64,000 nt of DNA from Sinonovacula constricta (lineage: Eukaryota; Mollusca; Bivalvia; Cardiida; Solecurtidae): contig CM017568.1 of NCBI GenBank assembly GCA_007844125.1, positions 7,993,573 to 8,057,572 on the forward strand. The letters run 5' to 3'. Positions 59,501 through 63,127 of this stretch are shown here, piece after piece. Each line of letters begins with the position of its first letter. Within the stretch, counting starts at the first letter, position 1. Below the pieces are notes generated by a model that was given only the letters and a program-made list of their open reading frames with translations, was not told the DNA's origin and did no database searches. The position numbers and the translations under genes are program-made.

Positions 59501-62101
59501 AATAACCTTTACAATTTAAAGGCATGTTGCGTACTTAATTACTTATTTGTATTAACTTATGCCGTATTAAAAGGGCTACTTCAGCTCCTTTTAATGTTAA
59601 CATATCGATTTAATAAGACCATATCATAATTTTATTAGATGAAACTGTACAACACATGCAAAATAGCTCACAATTTTAATATTTTACTCTACTAACCGCA
59701 AACAATGTATAACAACAAACAGTCAATTATGTTTTGTGAACTAATCTTATAAAATACATTAATGATTAAAGGAGGCGTTTTCAAAAGGACAAAATGCGGT
59801 TGATACTGGATCAACTGTAAGACAATTAGGCAAAACCACGAGGGTTTTATGAAGGAAAATCGCTCAAGTGTACAGCCAATTAAACGGTCTTGATTGGTTG
59901 GTGGTCGGATTGATGTTTAATTCCCCTTTCCACGAGATCAAAAAATAGATATTACACATTGTGTATTAGCATGGAATTAGCCAATCACATCGCGTTGATT
60001 GACACTTTACCTGCGTTATGCTGATTCTCACTTACACATTGTCCCACAAACAATGATTTTGACAAGCGATCAGTTTAAATCTGTTTGAGCCTTTGGTTCA
60101 ATTTAATAGCAACAGGGTTGTTTGTTGTTTGCAAGGAAACGTACATTGCTGTAATCGCTTCTCTGTTTGCATCTTAATTTAGTTTATTGGATGAGGCTTG
60201 TCCATTTCTGCATCGAAAGGTAAAATCTCGCTGTAGCCAGCAGCAACTTTCTTTCATAATTTTGTGTCATGAGTGCATCATTGTGTGAAACTGTCCTAAT
60301 CTTCATCTAAACATCTCCATTACAAGCTCTTTGCATTTGGGAGATATCAAATTAAAATATTTTCGCGGATCTATAAGATAATCTGTAAGATCTGTCTCTT
60401 TAAACCAGGTTGTTTGTGGGCAAGGGGGCGGAGCTTAAACTCTATTTTTAGACTCGCGGAAAGGTGAATTGTGATTGGCTGATATCGCTAAGGGCGTTAA
60501 TCCAAAGCCATAATATGTCAATTAGAGACATTTAGTTACCAATACACAAGTGACAATTACGAACCTGCTCGCCATATGCCTATAGATTAAAAGCGAGGGT
60601 AAACAAAACCATTTGATGACAACAATTACTGTGATTGGCTAGTGTCAAGATTACCTGACTGTTGATAAACTGATGAAGTACCAACCAATATATATATAAA
60701 GAATGATTTAAATTGTAAGCTCGTGAGTTTTAAGTGTGTTAAGTAAACATATGATGAACAATTAAAAAGTATGTAAATTTACATTTTTGTTATTCAGAGA
60801 GAATAAAGAAAAAACAGAGAACAGAAAATCGCAGTGACAAAAAATAACAGATGTCACGGTACTGTATAGGAATAAAATAACAAGTATGAAGTAGAGTGAC
60901 AAAAAACAGAAATTGATTGCAATTAAAGTTTGTTTGACAGTAATCTTTTTGTGCTTTCCAAAAATAAAAGAAGTTCTGGTGGTATGTTATCAATAAGTAT
61001 AGCCTTATATAATGTTTTTATTACACACTATCCCGATCGAAGCTGGGTAGAGTCAGTGTTAAGTTATTGCTGTAGCTAATTGCCGCAGCATTGAACTGAC
61101 ATGTGTGTTTATTGTACTTCGGCAACTGTTTCCACATCTGTATTGTGATGTGTCTGGGTCTAAGTGGGAGAGGGGGCAGAGAAGGGGCTGTGCGCGGTAA
61201 GCTGATTTCATGCTGTTAACCAGATGGCAATTCGTAATCAGGAGACATGACCCACCCCCTCTATCTTAGAGCGAGCGCAATCACATATTGCTAGCGTCTT
61301 AAGTTGCTGGGGACACTATGATCAGCTAAAGAAATCTTTTCAATTTTCTTTCAAACTTAACAAAAGTGAAATAAAAATTATAAAATATTCAAATCCCAAA
61401 ATCTCTATTTCTAATGAAACAGCCTTAGTGATGTATATAATGTAAACTACCTTTTTATAAGAGTCGTATCTATAATAAGAACCTTACCTTTCAACTGTTT
61501 TGAGATTTTAGAAGCAGTTTGTTTAGCTGTTTCCATATTGGTTGCCCCTCTCTTTTTTTTCTCAGAAGGTGAGGCGGCCACTTCCTTCATTTTCTTATCA
61601 AGTGAGGCAGCTAATTTCTGTGAAAATACATCCCTTCTCTTCCTCTTATTGTCATCATTATTATAAGCATCATCAGCATTTTGCTTTTTTAAATCAGCAT
61701 CAACTCTGTCAATGTCAGCTGCCCTCTTGTTTTCTTCAGCATCATCTTCAACATCATCAATATCTTCAGCATGCCTGTTGAGGAATCTTTCAAGGGCTGC
61801 ATCATCATCATATGCAGCAGCTTCAGTACCTCTTCTCATTCTGTCATCATCTGTATCATCCACATTGCTTTTAAGATCCTCCTCATCATCAGCATCATCA
61901 ACATCAAGCTCCCTCCTGTATCTGTCCAAATCAACATCATTATCATCATCAGTATCTGACATGTCTAGATCTTCATCATCTTCATCAGTAGCAAATGAAC
62001 GCTTGTATCTGCTGTCAATGTAATCATCATCATCATCATCATCATGTGTATCAAAAAGATCATCAAGTTCTTCTCGACTAGGGGCAGCACTCCTCCTATA
62101 C
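2470..62101 (-). CDS. Modular acidic multi-exon precursor with C-terminal thyroglobulin type-1 domain (27 exons, 5' partial)
   Basis: Seen: joining 27 minus-strand exons gives one open frame of about 1135 residues ending at TAA (2470-2472). The exons are 61488-62101, 58814-58864, 57815-57853, 55780-55824, 53109-53153, 47619-47663, 47241-47285, 46580-46624, 46247-46291, 44733-44795, 44191-44250, 41712-41771, 40093-40170, 39757-39816, 33084-33158, 31016-31084, 29761-29838, 28733-28822, 27501-27584, 26504-26587, 25516-25599, 23559-23627, 22693-22791, 21795-21869, 15725-16795, 14968-15100 and 2470-2572. Internal junctions are AG/GT, and nearly all are phase 1 with a G as the split base. Layout: Asp-rich N part, many acidic modules each with a basic motif, a Gln/Arg-rich segment, then a thyroglobulin type-1 domain. 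Known: that domain occurs in secreted proteins and often inhibits cysteine proteases; R-X-K/R-R and KR are proprotein convertase sites. Inference: a secreted precursor cut into acidic peptides, possibly calcium-binding. No start codon or signal peptide was found in the window, so the N terminus is missing. I do not recognise a named orthologue. Confidence 0.8.
2791..3677. repeat. 32-bp minisatellite, about 28 units
   Basis: Unit close to CAGCCTGCAGCTGACCCCTATCAGTTAGCTCC, with drift (CTACAGTAGACCC, CCTCCAGCTG variants). It lies in the last intron 220 bp before the terminal exon. Each unit holds CAGCTG, an E-box palindrome. Confidence 0.93.
3690..10380. other. Interior of the 12.4-kb last intron
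   Basis: AT-rich with no exon I can support. It contains one SINE (listed separately), a tRNA-like B-box fragment near 6640-6665 (GGGTTCGAACACTGG) and a hairpin repeat near 8115-8175. Confidence 0.4.
4560..4845 (-). mobile_element. tRNA-derived SINE
   Basis: On the minus strand a tRNA-like head reads TGGTAGCACAATAGA (A box) then GGTTCAAACCC (B box), 39 bp apart, followed by about 200 bp of non-tRNA body. The tail runs into low-complexity T/G near 4560. Confidence 0.6.
10381..10530 (-). mobile_element. tRNA-derived SINE next to the 79-bp array
   Basis: The minus strand carries CAAGAGGTAGAGTTGGGGAC (A box) and GTGGGTTCGAGTCCTGG (B box), then a body ending near GTCTGGGGTTTTCGGCC. Its head continues without a break into the satellite that follows. 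Confidence 0.65.
10497..11830. repeat. 79-bp tandem array, about 17 units
   Basis: Each unit contains ACCTTGCAAGTCC, then (CA)CAGCCCTACCTCTTGACC and AGGGTTACACCCTTTG, then TATTTATAAATAACTGTC and AATAAATAACATA. Two variants (CCCAACTCT and CACAGCCCT) alternate at the left end, suggesting a 158-bp higher-order unit there. On the minus strand the middle is the A-box head of the adjacent SINE. Confidence 0.95.
11835..14967. other. Rest of last intron
   Basis: No exon supported. It contains a SINE at 12010-12180 and a hairpin repeat at about 13348-13410 (TGTAGATCCAGATTGG pairing with its near-inverse GATCAGAATCTACA). Confidence 0.4.
12010..12180 (-). mobile_element. tRNA-derived SINE
   Basis: The minus strand has TGGCTGAACGATTTGAG (A-box-like) and GTGAGTTTGAGTCTCA (B-box-like). 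It is followed by the body motif GGGAGGTCATCTAG, related to the GGGAGGTCTTCCAG body seen in SINE pieces at 46.7, 47.8 and 53.6 kb. Confidence 0.6.
14968..15100 (-). CDS. Exon: thyroglobulin type-1 domain, first half
   Basis: 133 nt, acceptor CTTTTGCAG, donor GTAATA, entering in phase 1 and leaving in phase 2. It encodes DDVEWHEPKLIANCWVQSLL.. and ends NTDGTYAPKQCHLQ. The string CNTDGTYAPKQCH matches the core of thyroglobulin type-1 repeats (C-x2-DG-x-Y-x-P-x-QC). Joining to 2572 completes R-CWCV, the next diagnostic motif of the family. Confidence 0.88.
15101..15724. other. Intron
   Basis: AT-rich. It holds two near copies of a 30-bp segment (TTGGTGGCATGAAAAGGTG..CCACT, at 15125-15155 and 15188-15215). 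Nothing else is recognised. Confidence 0.4.
15725..16795 (-). CDS. Exon: 357-codon Arg/Lys- then Gln-rich segment
   Basis: 1071 nt, acceptor TTTATTGCAG, donor GTGTGA (15723-15724), phase 1-1. The first 75 residues are mixed hydrophobic. Residues about 75-150 are strongly basic, with KKRR, RRKRS, KTRKRH and SVRRQ. Residues about 165-290 are Gln/Glu/Arg-rich with REQQQ repeated and the octamer KAAWDLQQ present twice about 70 residues apart, a probable long helix or coiled coil. Next comes a Pro/Gln linker (VPPPPQPQP) and an FDPNP end. If the donor is not used the frame stops four codons later (VINF*, 15708-15710), so a shorter protein lacking the thyroglobulin domain could also be made. CAG/CAA codon runs make this exon prone to length variation. 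Confidence 0.82.
17205..18845. repeat. 64-bp minisatellite, about 26 units
   Basis: Unit close to CAGCTGGGTAGACACACCCT plus ACCCAAAACCCTTCCCTGCA plus ACCACAGTAGCCTGAGGCTG plus TGTT. Open frames through it are by-products of the period and stay repetitive (TLPKTLPCNHSSPRL-like), so I do not call them genes. It lies in the intron between the exons at 21795 and 16795. Confidence 0.94.
19016..19023. repeat. 8-bp target-site duplication, left copy (GTTTTAAT)
   Basis: Identical to 19793-19800 on the other side of the element; 8 bp is the hAT-superfamily length. Confidence 0.8.
19024..19792. mobile_element. Non-autonomous hAT-like DNA transposon
   Basis: Starts TAGGGATGTCAACGAGTACT. The inverse of its right end is TAGAGATGCCAACAATTACT, an imperfect terminal inverted repeat. 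At 769 bp without a transposase frame it is mobilised in trans or dead. The perfect duplication suggests a fairly recent insertion. Confidence 0.85.
19875..20031 (-). pseudogene. hAT-type transposase C-terminal fragment
   Basis: The minus strand reads without stops ISVMKHIKNDWRCSLSTKH and then MGQLMRININGNEVEQMM. This resembles the C-terminal dimerisation region of hAT-derived, ZNF862/KIAA1586-like proteins (known family motif: MK-x-IK-x-DWR-x-x-L). No flanking frame continues it. It sits 80 bp from the hAT-like element but is not part of it. Confidence 0.5.
20060..21794. other. Intron, AT-rich
   Basis: No supported exon or repeat; short open frames here lack coding character. Confidence 0.4.
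21795..21869 (-). CDS. Exon: 25-codon module (RQKR)
   Basis: 75 nt, acceptor TTCTTTTCAG, donor GTAAGG, phase 1-1. It starts DSADFNYNQLNEGLDD and ends DDRQKREEDYS. RQKR is a full furin consensus. This is the last small module; the next exon is 5 kb away. Confidence 0.75.
22693..22791 (-). CDS. Exon: 33-codon Glu/Asn module (DKR)
   Basis: 99 nt, acceptor TTCTGTACAG, phase 1-1. It starts DMPNSIAEEQQNVENAEEK and ends MKDKREVE. I chose the donor GTGAAT at 22692; GTTATT about 10 bases further on is also in phase and would add SEYI-like residues. It is richer in Glu than Asp, unlike its neighbours. Confidence 0.65.
23559..23627 (-). CDS. Exon: 23-codon Ala/Asp module (RSVR)
   Basis: 69 nt, acceptor TTTACTCAG, donor GTATTG, phase 1-1. 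It starts ESDAAADVVADD and ends DRSVRETQDFAQ. The intron immediately upstream continues in the same frame with Asp/Lys codons, so an older or alternative exon may have been longer. Confidence 0.7.
23631..23735. repeat. ATC trinucleotide tract
   Basis: TCATCATC runs and TCATCTTTA triplets on the plus strand. On the minus strand they read as Asp/Lys codons in frame with the adjacent exon for about 25 codons. Confidence 0.75.
24425..25215. mobile_element. Possible inverted-repeat element
   Basis: CAGTCCAATCACAATATT near 24432 and its inverse (TATTGTGATTGGACTG, about 25193-25208) face each other, with related flanks containing ACATGTAT. The interior is non-coding. Confidence 0.4.
25516..25599 (-). 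CDS. Exon: 28-codon DMLSS module (KMKR)
   Basis: 84 nt, acceptor TTGCACAG, donor GTAATT, phase 1-1. It starts DMLSSYDNNFDDEEEADN and ends EQSKMKRHQ. The acidic middle has diverged from the 26504 copy while both ends are conserved. Confidence 0.77.
26504..26587 (-). CDS. Exon: 28-codon DMLSS module (KMKR)
   Basis: 84 nt, acceptor TTGCACAG, donor GTAAAA, phase 1-1. It starts DMLSSNGYDADDEVEDED and ends EQSKMKRDQ. It is paired with the next exon at 25516 as a recent duplicate: the same length, the same first five and last residues, and similar flanks. Confidence 0.77.
27501..27584 (-). CDS. Exon: 28-codon acidic/Asn module (RGGR)
   Basis: 84 nt, acceptor ATGCAACAG, donor GTAGAG, phase 1-1. It starts DDDYFNFNDGNEDDG and ends VERGGRSLD. 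RGGR is a minimal R-X-X-R site without the P2 basic residue, so cleavage here is less certain. Confidence 0.7.
28733..28822 (-). CDS. Exon: 30-codon acidic module (RIRR)
   Basis: 90 nt, acceptor ACTTGTAG, donor GTAAGT, phase 1-1. It starts VLGDANDDDEDVEDD and ends EARIRRSSD. The RIRR site is internal, leaving a SSD tail before the next module. It is a singleton, not clearly in any of the duplicated families. Confidence 0.74.
29761..29838 (-). CDS. Exon: 26-codon GIDFDDDD module (RLRR)
   Basis: 78 nt, acceptor CAAAACAG, donor GTAAGT, phase 1-1, ending in A. It encodes GIDFDDDDLDDD.. and ends DAYYGRLRRE. Its upstream intron (29840-29960) is the intact paralogue of the segment split by the copia insertion. 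Confidence 0.77.
30181..30924. mobile_element. TA-flanked inverted-repeat element
   Basis: Left end CCGTATTTTCTCACTATTGT. The inverse of the right end is CCGTATTTTTTCACTAATAA. TA lies on both sides (30179-30180, 30925-30926), the Tc1/mariner-like target duplication. 744 bp, no transposase; sub-terminal TCTTATAAGA motifs repeat inside. Confidence 0.7.
31016..31084 (-). CDS. Exon: 23-codon DL-type module (RMRR)
   Basis: 69 nt, acceptor TTGTTGCAG, donor GTATTT, phase 1-1. It encodes DLAQTDDDYLDDSDD.. and ends DDSRMRRG. It has three more codons than the sister exons, from an extra Asp-Ser-Asp repeat. Confidence 0.77.
33084..33158 (-). CDS. Exon: 25-codon GSDFDDDD module (RLRR)
   Basis: 75 nt, acceptor CAAAACAG, donor GTAAGT, phase 1-1, ending in A. 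It encodes GSDFDDDDLDDD.. and ends DAYYERLRRS. The copia element landed 65 bp upstream of its acceptor, so splicing here must skip the whole antisense insertion. Confidence 0.77.
33219..33223. repeat. Candidate 5-bp target-site duplication of the copia element, left copy
   Basis: ACAAA precedes the left LTR and recurs at 38016-38020 after the right LTR. The right copy overlaps the final A of a canonical ...CA terminus, so the exact boundary is uncertain by one base. CAAAT/CAAAG is the alternative reading. Confidence 0.5.
33224..33345 (+). repeat. 5' LTR
   Basis: 122 bp, starting TGTCATGTAC and ending GTTAACA. It matches the right LTR except at the first base and at one internal G/A difference (33319 region), which implies a recent insertion. 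It contains AATAAA-like sequence (GATAATAAAGTG) in its middle, a plausible polyadenylation signal. Confidence 0.9.
33348..33359 (+). promoter_or_regulatory. Primer-binding site, initiator tRNA-Met
   Basis: TGGTAGCAGAGG lies two bases after the left LTR. It is the exact complement of the last 12 nt of eukaryotic initiator tRNA-Met including CCA, the usual spot for minus-strand priming. Confidence 0.85.
33451..36789 (+). CDS. Copia gag-pol polyprotein, main frame (gag, protease, integrase, start of RT)
   Basis: 1112 codons from ATG at 33451, 92 nt after the primer-binding site. Residues 1-260 are the gag/capsid-like part. A CCHC zinc knuckle follows (C267, C270, H275, C280, spacing CX2CX4HX4C). 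The protease has the catalytic signature LDSACSS with D323. Integrase has an N-terminal zinc site (LHRQFAHP..CELC, about residues 470-512) and catalytic D538, D592 and E628, with 35 residues between the last two (DD35E). RT starts around residue 960 with RWVITTK.., TTDIKSAFLQG and HGLYGLKDGARQ. The frame leaves the conserved path after MDPAMF at a run of nine T (36736-36744) and stops at 36789, before the catalytic RT aspartates. The break fits one extra T. It may be a real inactivating indel or a homopolymer sequencing error. Confidence 0.92.
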   Translation: MATRINPPVFGNGKNYERFKQELLAWREITDLSKEKQGIAVALTLPENDETQIREKVFDQLHLDQLKSYDGLNVLIHFLDQHLAKDDLTDSLEKFEDFEDFKRLEGQSIAEFVAMFDSKYRKIEKKGMTLPSEILAFKLLRKANISKEEKLLVLTGMNYDNRKTLYEEAKKSLKKFKGNDIGSSCNQASIKLEPAFLAANEEALLAAGYSKTRSGYQGNYSSGRGENWKRGKLGKSVVRGEFVTGNRSKGFTKKINPMGPDGRPLTCKSCGSYRHLLPACPDSWENMKRVNAVEEEHAVLFTGYDRDEIRRLGVDARNCAVLDSACSSTVCGKGWLDNYIESLNNTDRAKVLQSEGQKVFKFGGGTCLKSKGKYSIPAVVAGKAVTINTDVVESDIPLLLSCTAMKKAAIKLDLENDTATIMGKEVALNLTTSGHYCIPIDKTVEVPVETVCAVNFVNLKPQEKHKNLLKLHRQFAHPPKKRLAALLKDAGVWKTEYEADLDQIENRCELCKVYAKTPSRPVIGMPMASRFNEKVAMDLKQWNGRWILHIIDMWSRYTLSTFFDRKKPSNVIDALMKEWVARFGVMGSLMTDNGGEFNSDEVRKIASILNIQLCTTAAESPFQNGLCERVHAITDMMLTKLHADNEKVNLQTLLSWANMARNSLQMWNGYSSHQLVFGQNPNIPNIMSENLPALQGSTSSEVFAKHLNILHATRRAFIQSEADERVRRALRNKIRASEQVFEHGDRVFYKREGGERWLGPGKEVFQDGKVVFVRHGAVFVRVSPNRLQKVNNFLDRENRVINDQSANAEGANIPQEISNTDDQQIISEELPARSVNDDLQTRLEDTPIVGTDRDRQTQDTRQDRKILKPNDNIQYKTQDTDVWIQAKVLGRAGKATGKNKHWYNVMEDTSKEKKSINLDEVEWEMMTDNVNLVLENNDNVLGAKFEELQKLKQFGTYVEVRDYGQNTLSTRWVITTKNEQTKARLVVRGFEEEFLLQSDSPTVGKGTMRMFLSFASINNWIVKTTDIKSAFLQGQEIKRDVYIKPPKECETAKGVVWKLRHGLYGLKDGARQFYLSVKEELLKLGCQMSKMDPAMFFFAYKWKVEWCNMLPY
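36736..36744 (+). other. Nine-T run at the gag-pol frame break
   Basis: The reading frame shifts by +1 across this homopolymer. Homology to copia RT continues on both sides (MDPAMF before, HIDD box after). Confidence 0.75.
36745..37732 (+). CDS. Copia pol, 3' part in shifted frame (RT core and RNase H)
   Basis: Continues pol in the +1 frame after the T run; an open frame covers 36701-37732, so the two frames overlap. It carries the RT catalytic box HIDD (36782-36793; most copia elements have YVDD). RNase H begins at FTDASL (about 37240) with the later conserved D in YGDNKSV (about 37500), and the C-terminal part DIRWCPRKYHLADCMTK is typical of copia. It stops at TAG 37730-37732. It has no plausible start of its own and is the second half of the broken polyprotein rather than a separate gene. 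Confidence 0.88.
37895..38016 (+). repeat. 3' LTR
   Basis: Direct repeat of the left LTR, 120 of 122 positions identical by eye. The first base is C instead of T. The sequence just upstream holds two GACGTCA/TGACATCA-like palindromic motifs (37874-37898), which resemble CRE/ATF sites. Confidence 0.88.
38017..39756. other. Intron remainder right of the copia insertion
   Basis: 38022-38100 is the continuation of the segment split by the retrotransposon. The rest holds dispersed TGACCTTGACC-containing repeat pieces (38130, 39170, 39310) common elsewhere in this window. No exon. Confidence 0.4.
39757..39816 (-). CDS. Exon: 20-codon DL-type module (RMRR)
   Basis: 60 nt, acceptor TTGTTTTAG, donor GTAATT, phase 1-1. 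It encodes DLAYEDDDDLDD.. and ends DDSRMRRG. It lies immediately downstream of a GSDF-type exon, the same pairing seen at 33084/31016. Confidence 0.77.
40093..40170 (-). CDS. Exon: 26-codon GSDFDEDD module (RLRR)
   Basis: 78 nt, acceptor CATAAAAG, donor GTAAGT, phase 1-1. The exon ends in A, so the junction codon starts with A instead of G. It encodes GSDFDEDDLDDD.. and ends DAYYERLRRE. The acceptor is weaker than in the copies at 33158 and 29838 (AAAACAG). Confidence 0.75.
41712..41771 (-). CDS. Exon: 20-codon DL-type module (RMRR)
   Basis: 60 nt, acceptor TTGTTCCAG, donor GTAATC, phase 1-1. It encodes an acidic module starting DLSEVDDDDLED and ending DDSRMRRG, with the furin-type site RMRR. 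Confidence 0.76.
42351..42401 (-). pseudogene. Relic of a DL-type exon
   Basis: 51 nt open in frame (DLAIADDDDLDDSSMRR), but both splice sites are damaged: the acceptor reads TTCTG instead of TTCAG and the donor GTTATT. The cleavage motif has also changed from RMRR to SMRR. The flanking 100 bp still match those of the exons at 41712 and 39757. Confidence 0.6.
42402..44190. other. Intron with a GC-richer block
   Basis: 42690-42850 stands out (GCCGCATTAATGCGGC palindrome at about 42788, CACTCATGCCGGGAGACGC), and 43730-43870 repeats GGGGATGACTGG twice. This may be a decayed transposon, but no terminal repeats are firm. Confidence 0.3.
44191..44250 (-). CDS. Exon: 20-codon DL-type module, divergent (RLGR)
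   Basis: 60 nt, acceptor GTTTTAG, donor GTAAGA, phase 1-1. It encodes an acidic stretch beginning ELAEANDDD and ending NDLRLGRG. RMRR of its paralogues has become RLGR, still an R-X-X-R site. It contains two copies of ATTAATGAT, a small internal slip. Confidence 0.7.
44733..44795 (-). CDS. Exon: 21-codon RLRR module
   Basis: 63 nt, acceptor AATTACAG, donor GTTAGT, phase 1-1. The module starts DDDVDSHTNDND and ends DYYKRLRRE. RLRR matches the furin-type R-X-K/R-R pattern. It belongs to the YY-x-RLRR family with 40093, 33084 and 29761. Confidence 0.75.
46247..46291 (-). CDS. Exon: 15-codon KRGAK module
   Basis: 45 nt, acceptor TTTTTCAG, donor GTAAGT, phase 1-1. The exon ends in T, giving Tyr rather than an Asp/Gly at the junction. 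It encodes GYNREDYNEYKRGAK and is the most divergent live member of the 45-nt family. Confidence 0.7.
46580..46624 (-). CDS. Exon: 15-codon KREAK module
   Basis: 45 nt, acceptor TTTTTTCAG, donor GTAAGG, phase 1-1. It encodes GNDGDTYDDHKREAK, nearly identical to the module at 55780-55824. The intron below it holds a SINE fragment also present next to the sister exons. Confidence 0.76.
46670..46800 (+). mobile_element. SINE fragment in duplicated intron
   Basis: GGATTCGAGACCTAGTCAG followed by GGGAGGTCTTCCAACTGAC and CACAGTGGTTTTACCAAGAC. Related copies lie beside the sister exons at 46350, 47370, 47740, 52770, 53600, 55890 and 57930. Confidence 0.6.
47241..47285 (-). CDS. Exon: 15-codon KQEAK module (dibasic site lost)
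   Basis: 45 nt, acceptor TTTTTCAG, donor GTGAGA, phase 1-1. It encodes GNNGDAYNYYKQEAK. KR has become KQ, so the predicted cleavage site is abolished while splicing signals stay intact. Confidence 0.72.
47619..47663 (-). CDS. Exon: 15-codon KRKAK module
   Basis: 45 nt, acceptor TTTTTTCAG, donor GTAAGG, phase 1-1. It encodes GNNGKAHSAYKRKAK. It is unusual in being basic rather than acidic: the Asp positions of its paralogues are replaced by Lys, His and Ala. Confidence 0.72.
47664..49200. other. Intron
   Basis: A SINE fragment at 47730-47880; otherwise nothing recognised. Confidence 0.35.
49205..49820. repeat. Tandem repeat, four units of about 134-141 bp, with a unique tail
   Basis: ACTGGCCCCAAATCCAATCC recurs at about 49210, 49344, 49484 and 49625. 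The tail at 49740-49815 (CCCCAATCTAATAACTAGGA) recurs alone at 51080-51120. It is an interspersed element with a tandem core. Confidence 0.8.
49821..52222. other. Intron
   Basis: Contains a truncated copy of the repeat above (51010-51125). No exon supported. Confidence 0.35.
52223..52264 (-). pseudogene. Relic of a KREA-type exon with dead acceptor
   Basis: The minus strand keeps GTAACATTGGTGATAC.. and ..AGGCTAAAG. The acceptor CAG has become CAT, the middle is deleted so the length (42 nt) and reading differ from the 45-nt family, and the donor is GTTAGA. It is read as a decayed duplicate between the live exons at 53109 and 47619. Confidence 0.55.
53109..53153 (-). CDS. Exon: 15-codon KREAK module
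   Basis: 45 nt, acceptor TTTTCAG, donor GTAAGG, phase 1-1. It encodes ENPGDTYNDYKREAK. The flank below the donor carries the same roughly 40 bp (ACAACATGCTGTCTAGTATCC-like) seen below the other KREA exons. Confidence 0.75.
53860..54990. repeat. Tandem array of related 120-146 bp units with conserved tail
   Basis: Units contain TAACAGTGACCTTGACC-like, TTCATCACAATATCTC-like and GTTATTGTCCGGAAAC segments. The last three units (about 54468-54897) are almost identical at about 146 bp. The end at 54935-55000 (ACAGACAGACCAACCGAAAAG, GTGGGGGCATAACC) looks like the terminus of the same repeat family. Confidence 0.8.
55780..55824 (-). CDS. Exon: 15-codon KREAK module
   Basis: 45 nt, acceptor TTTTTTCAG, donor GTAATT, phase 1-1. 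It encodes GNNGDTYDDHKREAK. It differs by a single residue (N/D) from the module at 46580-46624, 9 kb downstream, showing duplication or gene conversion. Confidence 0.75.
56457..56489 (-). pseudogene. Relic of a KREA-type exon
   Basis: The minus strand still reads like the 45-nt exons (AAC ATT GAA GAT TCT TAC AAT GAG GCG AAA G) after a T tract. However, it has lost several codons, the acceptor is CAAG in the wrong register and the donor is GTTAGG. The duplicated intron context is retained (AACCTTT..GCCTC). It is not expected to be spliced in frame. Confidence 0.55.
57815..57853 (-). CDS. Exon: 13-codon module without dibasic site
   Basis: 39 nt, acceptor TTTTCAG, donor GTAAGG, phase 1-1. It encodes DHNANNDLKLETK. 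The ending aligns with KREAK of its paralogues but the KR pair is lost, so this module would not be released by a convertase. It is the shortest exon of the series. Confidence 0.65.
58814..58864 (-). CDS. Exon: 17-codon module, KREA type
   Basis: 51 nt, acceptor after a T-rich tract ending CAG, donor GTAAGG, phase 1-1. It encodes AEKVNKFLDNSNKREAQ and carries the KR-EA motif shared with the exons at 55780, 53109 and 46580, but it is less acidic than they are. Confidence 0.72.
58865..61487. other. Large 5' intron
   Basis: No exon supported. It holds a (TTA)n tract at 59340-59372 and, between 59890 and 60650, four CCAAT-type motifs (GATTGGTTGG, AGCCAATCAC, GTGATTGGCT twice). An internal promoter or a decayed mobile element are both possible. 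Confidence 0.35.
61488..62101 (-). CDS. Exon: long Asp-rich segment with several convertase-like sites
   Basis: A 614-nt exon with acceptor TTTACAG at 62102-62108 and donor GTAAGG below 61488. It enters with one base completing a codon and leaves in phase 1. The frame encodes about 204 residues dominated by Asp, including a run of seven Asp. It is punctuated by RYKR-S, RYRR-E, RMRR-G, NKR-A, KRKRR-D and KKKR-G. Its last third (about 60 residues) is Lys/Ala-rich and probably helical. It looks like several of the small downstream modules fused in one exon. Because it starts at a splice acceptor, at least one 5' exon (signal peptide expected) is missing from this window or not recognisable. Confidence 0.8.
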
Positions 62102-63125
62102 CTGTAAATCAGACATGCAAATAACAGTATTAGTTAAATTGAACAATATTTTATGAATTTGATATAAAGGCCTCATAGTAGCAGCTATATTCCATAAAAA
62201 AAGTGCATGTGAAAGACTAGAAATATTTTGTATGGACCTTTAACCAGAAGAATGTACAGGACCTCATTTTAACTTAAAGTACAGATCAAGGTACATAACC
62301 AGACATACAGGATACAGTATAATTAATAAAATATTAATGTAAATCTTAATTGTATGTCTTTCAACAAAGAAATCATTGTTACAATTTTGTCGTCCACAAA
62401 TTTAGAGCCATATTTTTTACTTTTAAACTTTCCTGGGAAAAATTTTTCATAGAAACTTCACAGAAATATTCAACTTATATATTGCTGTAATCCTCGGTCC
62501 TATATTTTGCATACACTGAAAGAATTATCACTTAGTTGAATGATTTAAGTAGGAATATGTATTACATTTAATGCCTTTAATATTTTTGTTCATAGAGCAT
62601 ATATGTTGATCTATCATTATTCCCGATAGTATCTTTAACTGTTTTCCTTTATTAGTGACACCCAATACCAAAGCAGCAAGTTATTAAAGTGACCTGGTAA
62701 TGTTTTGCTCAAGTACAAGAGACATGGACTCACGCAATCTGCACTTTGATCAATATATAACACATATTATGTATTTAAATATTTGAGTTAATATCAAGCA
62801 AGTAAGTGTTATGTTTGTTACTGGTGTCTGCACATGACACTTCTTCACATCCACTTTTAGAATATACAAGATTGTTGAGCTTAAAAGAGCTTAATACAAA
62901 TGAAAAGCATTGTGATGCATTTGTAAATACAATAGGTATTTCCTATCCGAGCCATGCTGCACAGTCAGCTATTTTTAAAATAAGACAACCATGTGACCAC
63001 TTACTTTTGAAATCACATTACATAATAACCTGGGTAATTAGCTCTGACGTGGACATCTATTTTTAGCTGAAATTACCAGCTTGCTTTTTTATAGATTTGG
63101 AAAAATGGACATTAAAACGATATAT
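62102..63125. other. Sequence upstream of the first visible exon
   Basis: Expected to be intron. I looked for a signal-peptide exon with a phase-2 donor on the minus strand and did not find one. Confidence 0.4.
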
Positions 63126-63127
63126 AG

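Noticed and set aside
61542..62023. Plus-strand Ser-rich frames
   Set aside because: Antisense of the Asp-rich exon (GAT/ATC repeats); the minus strand has consistent splice sites and phase.
62880..62990. Minus-strand MARIGNTYCIYK.. as a signal-peptide exon
   Set aside because: Weak hydrophobic core, early stop and no donor in the required phase.
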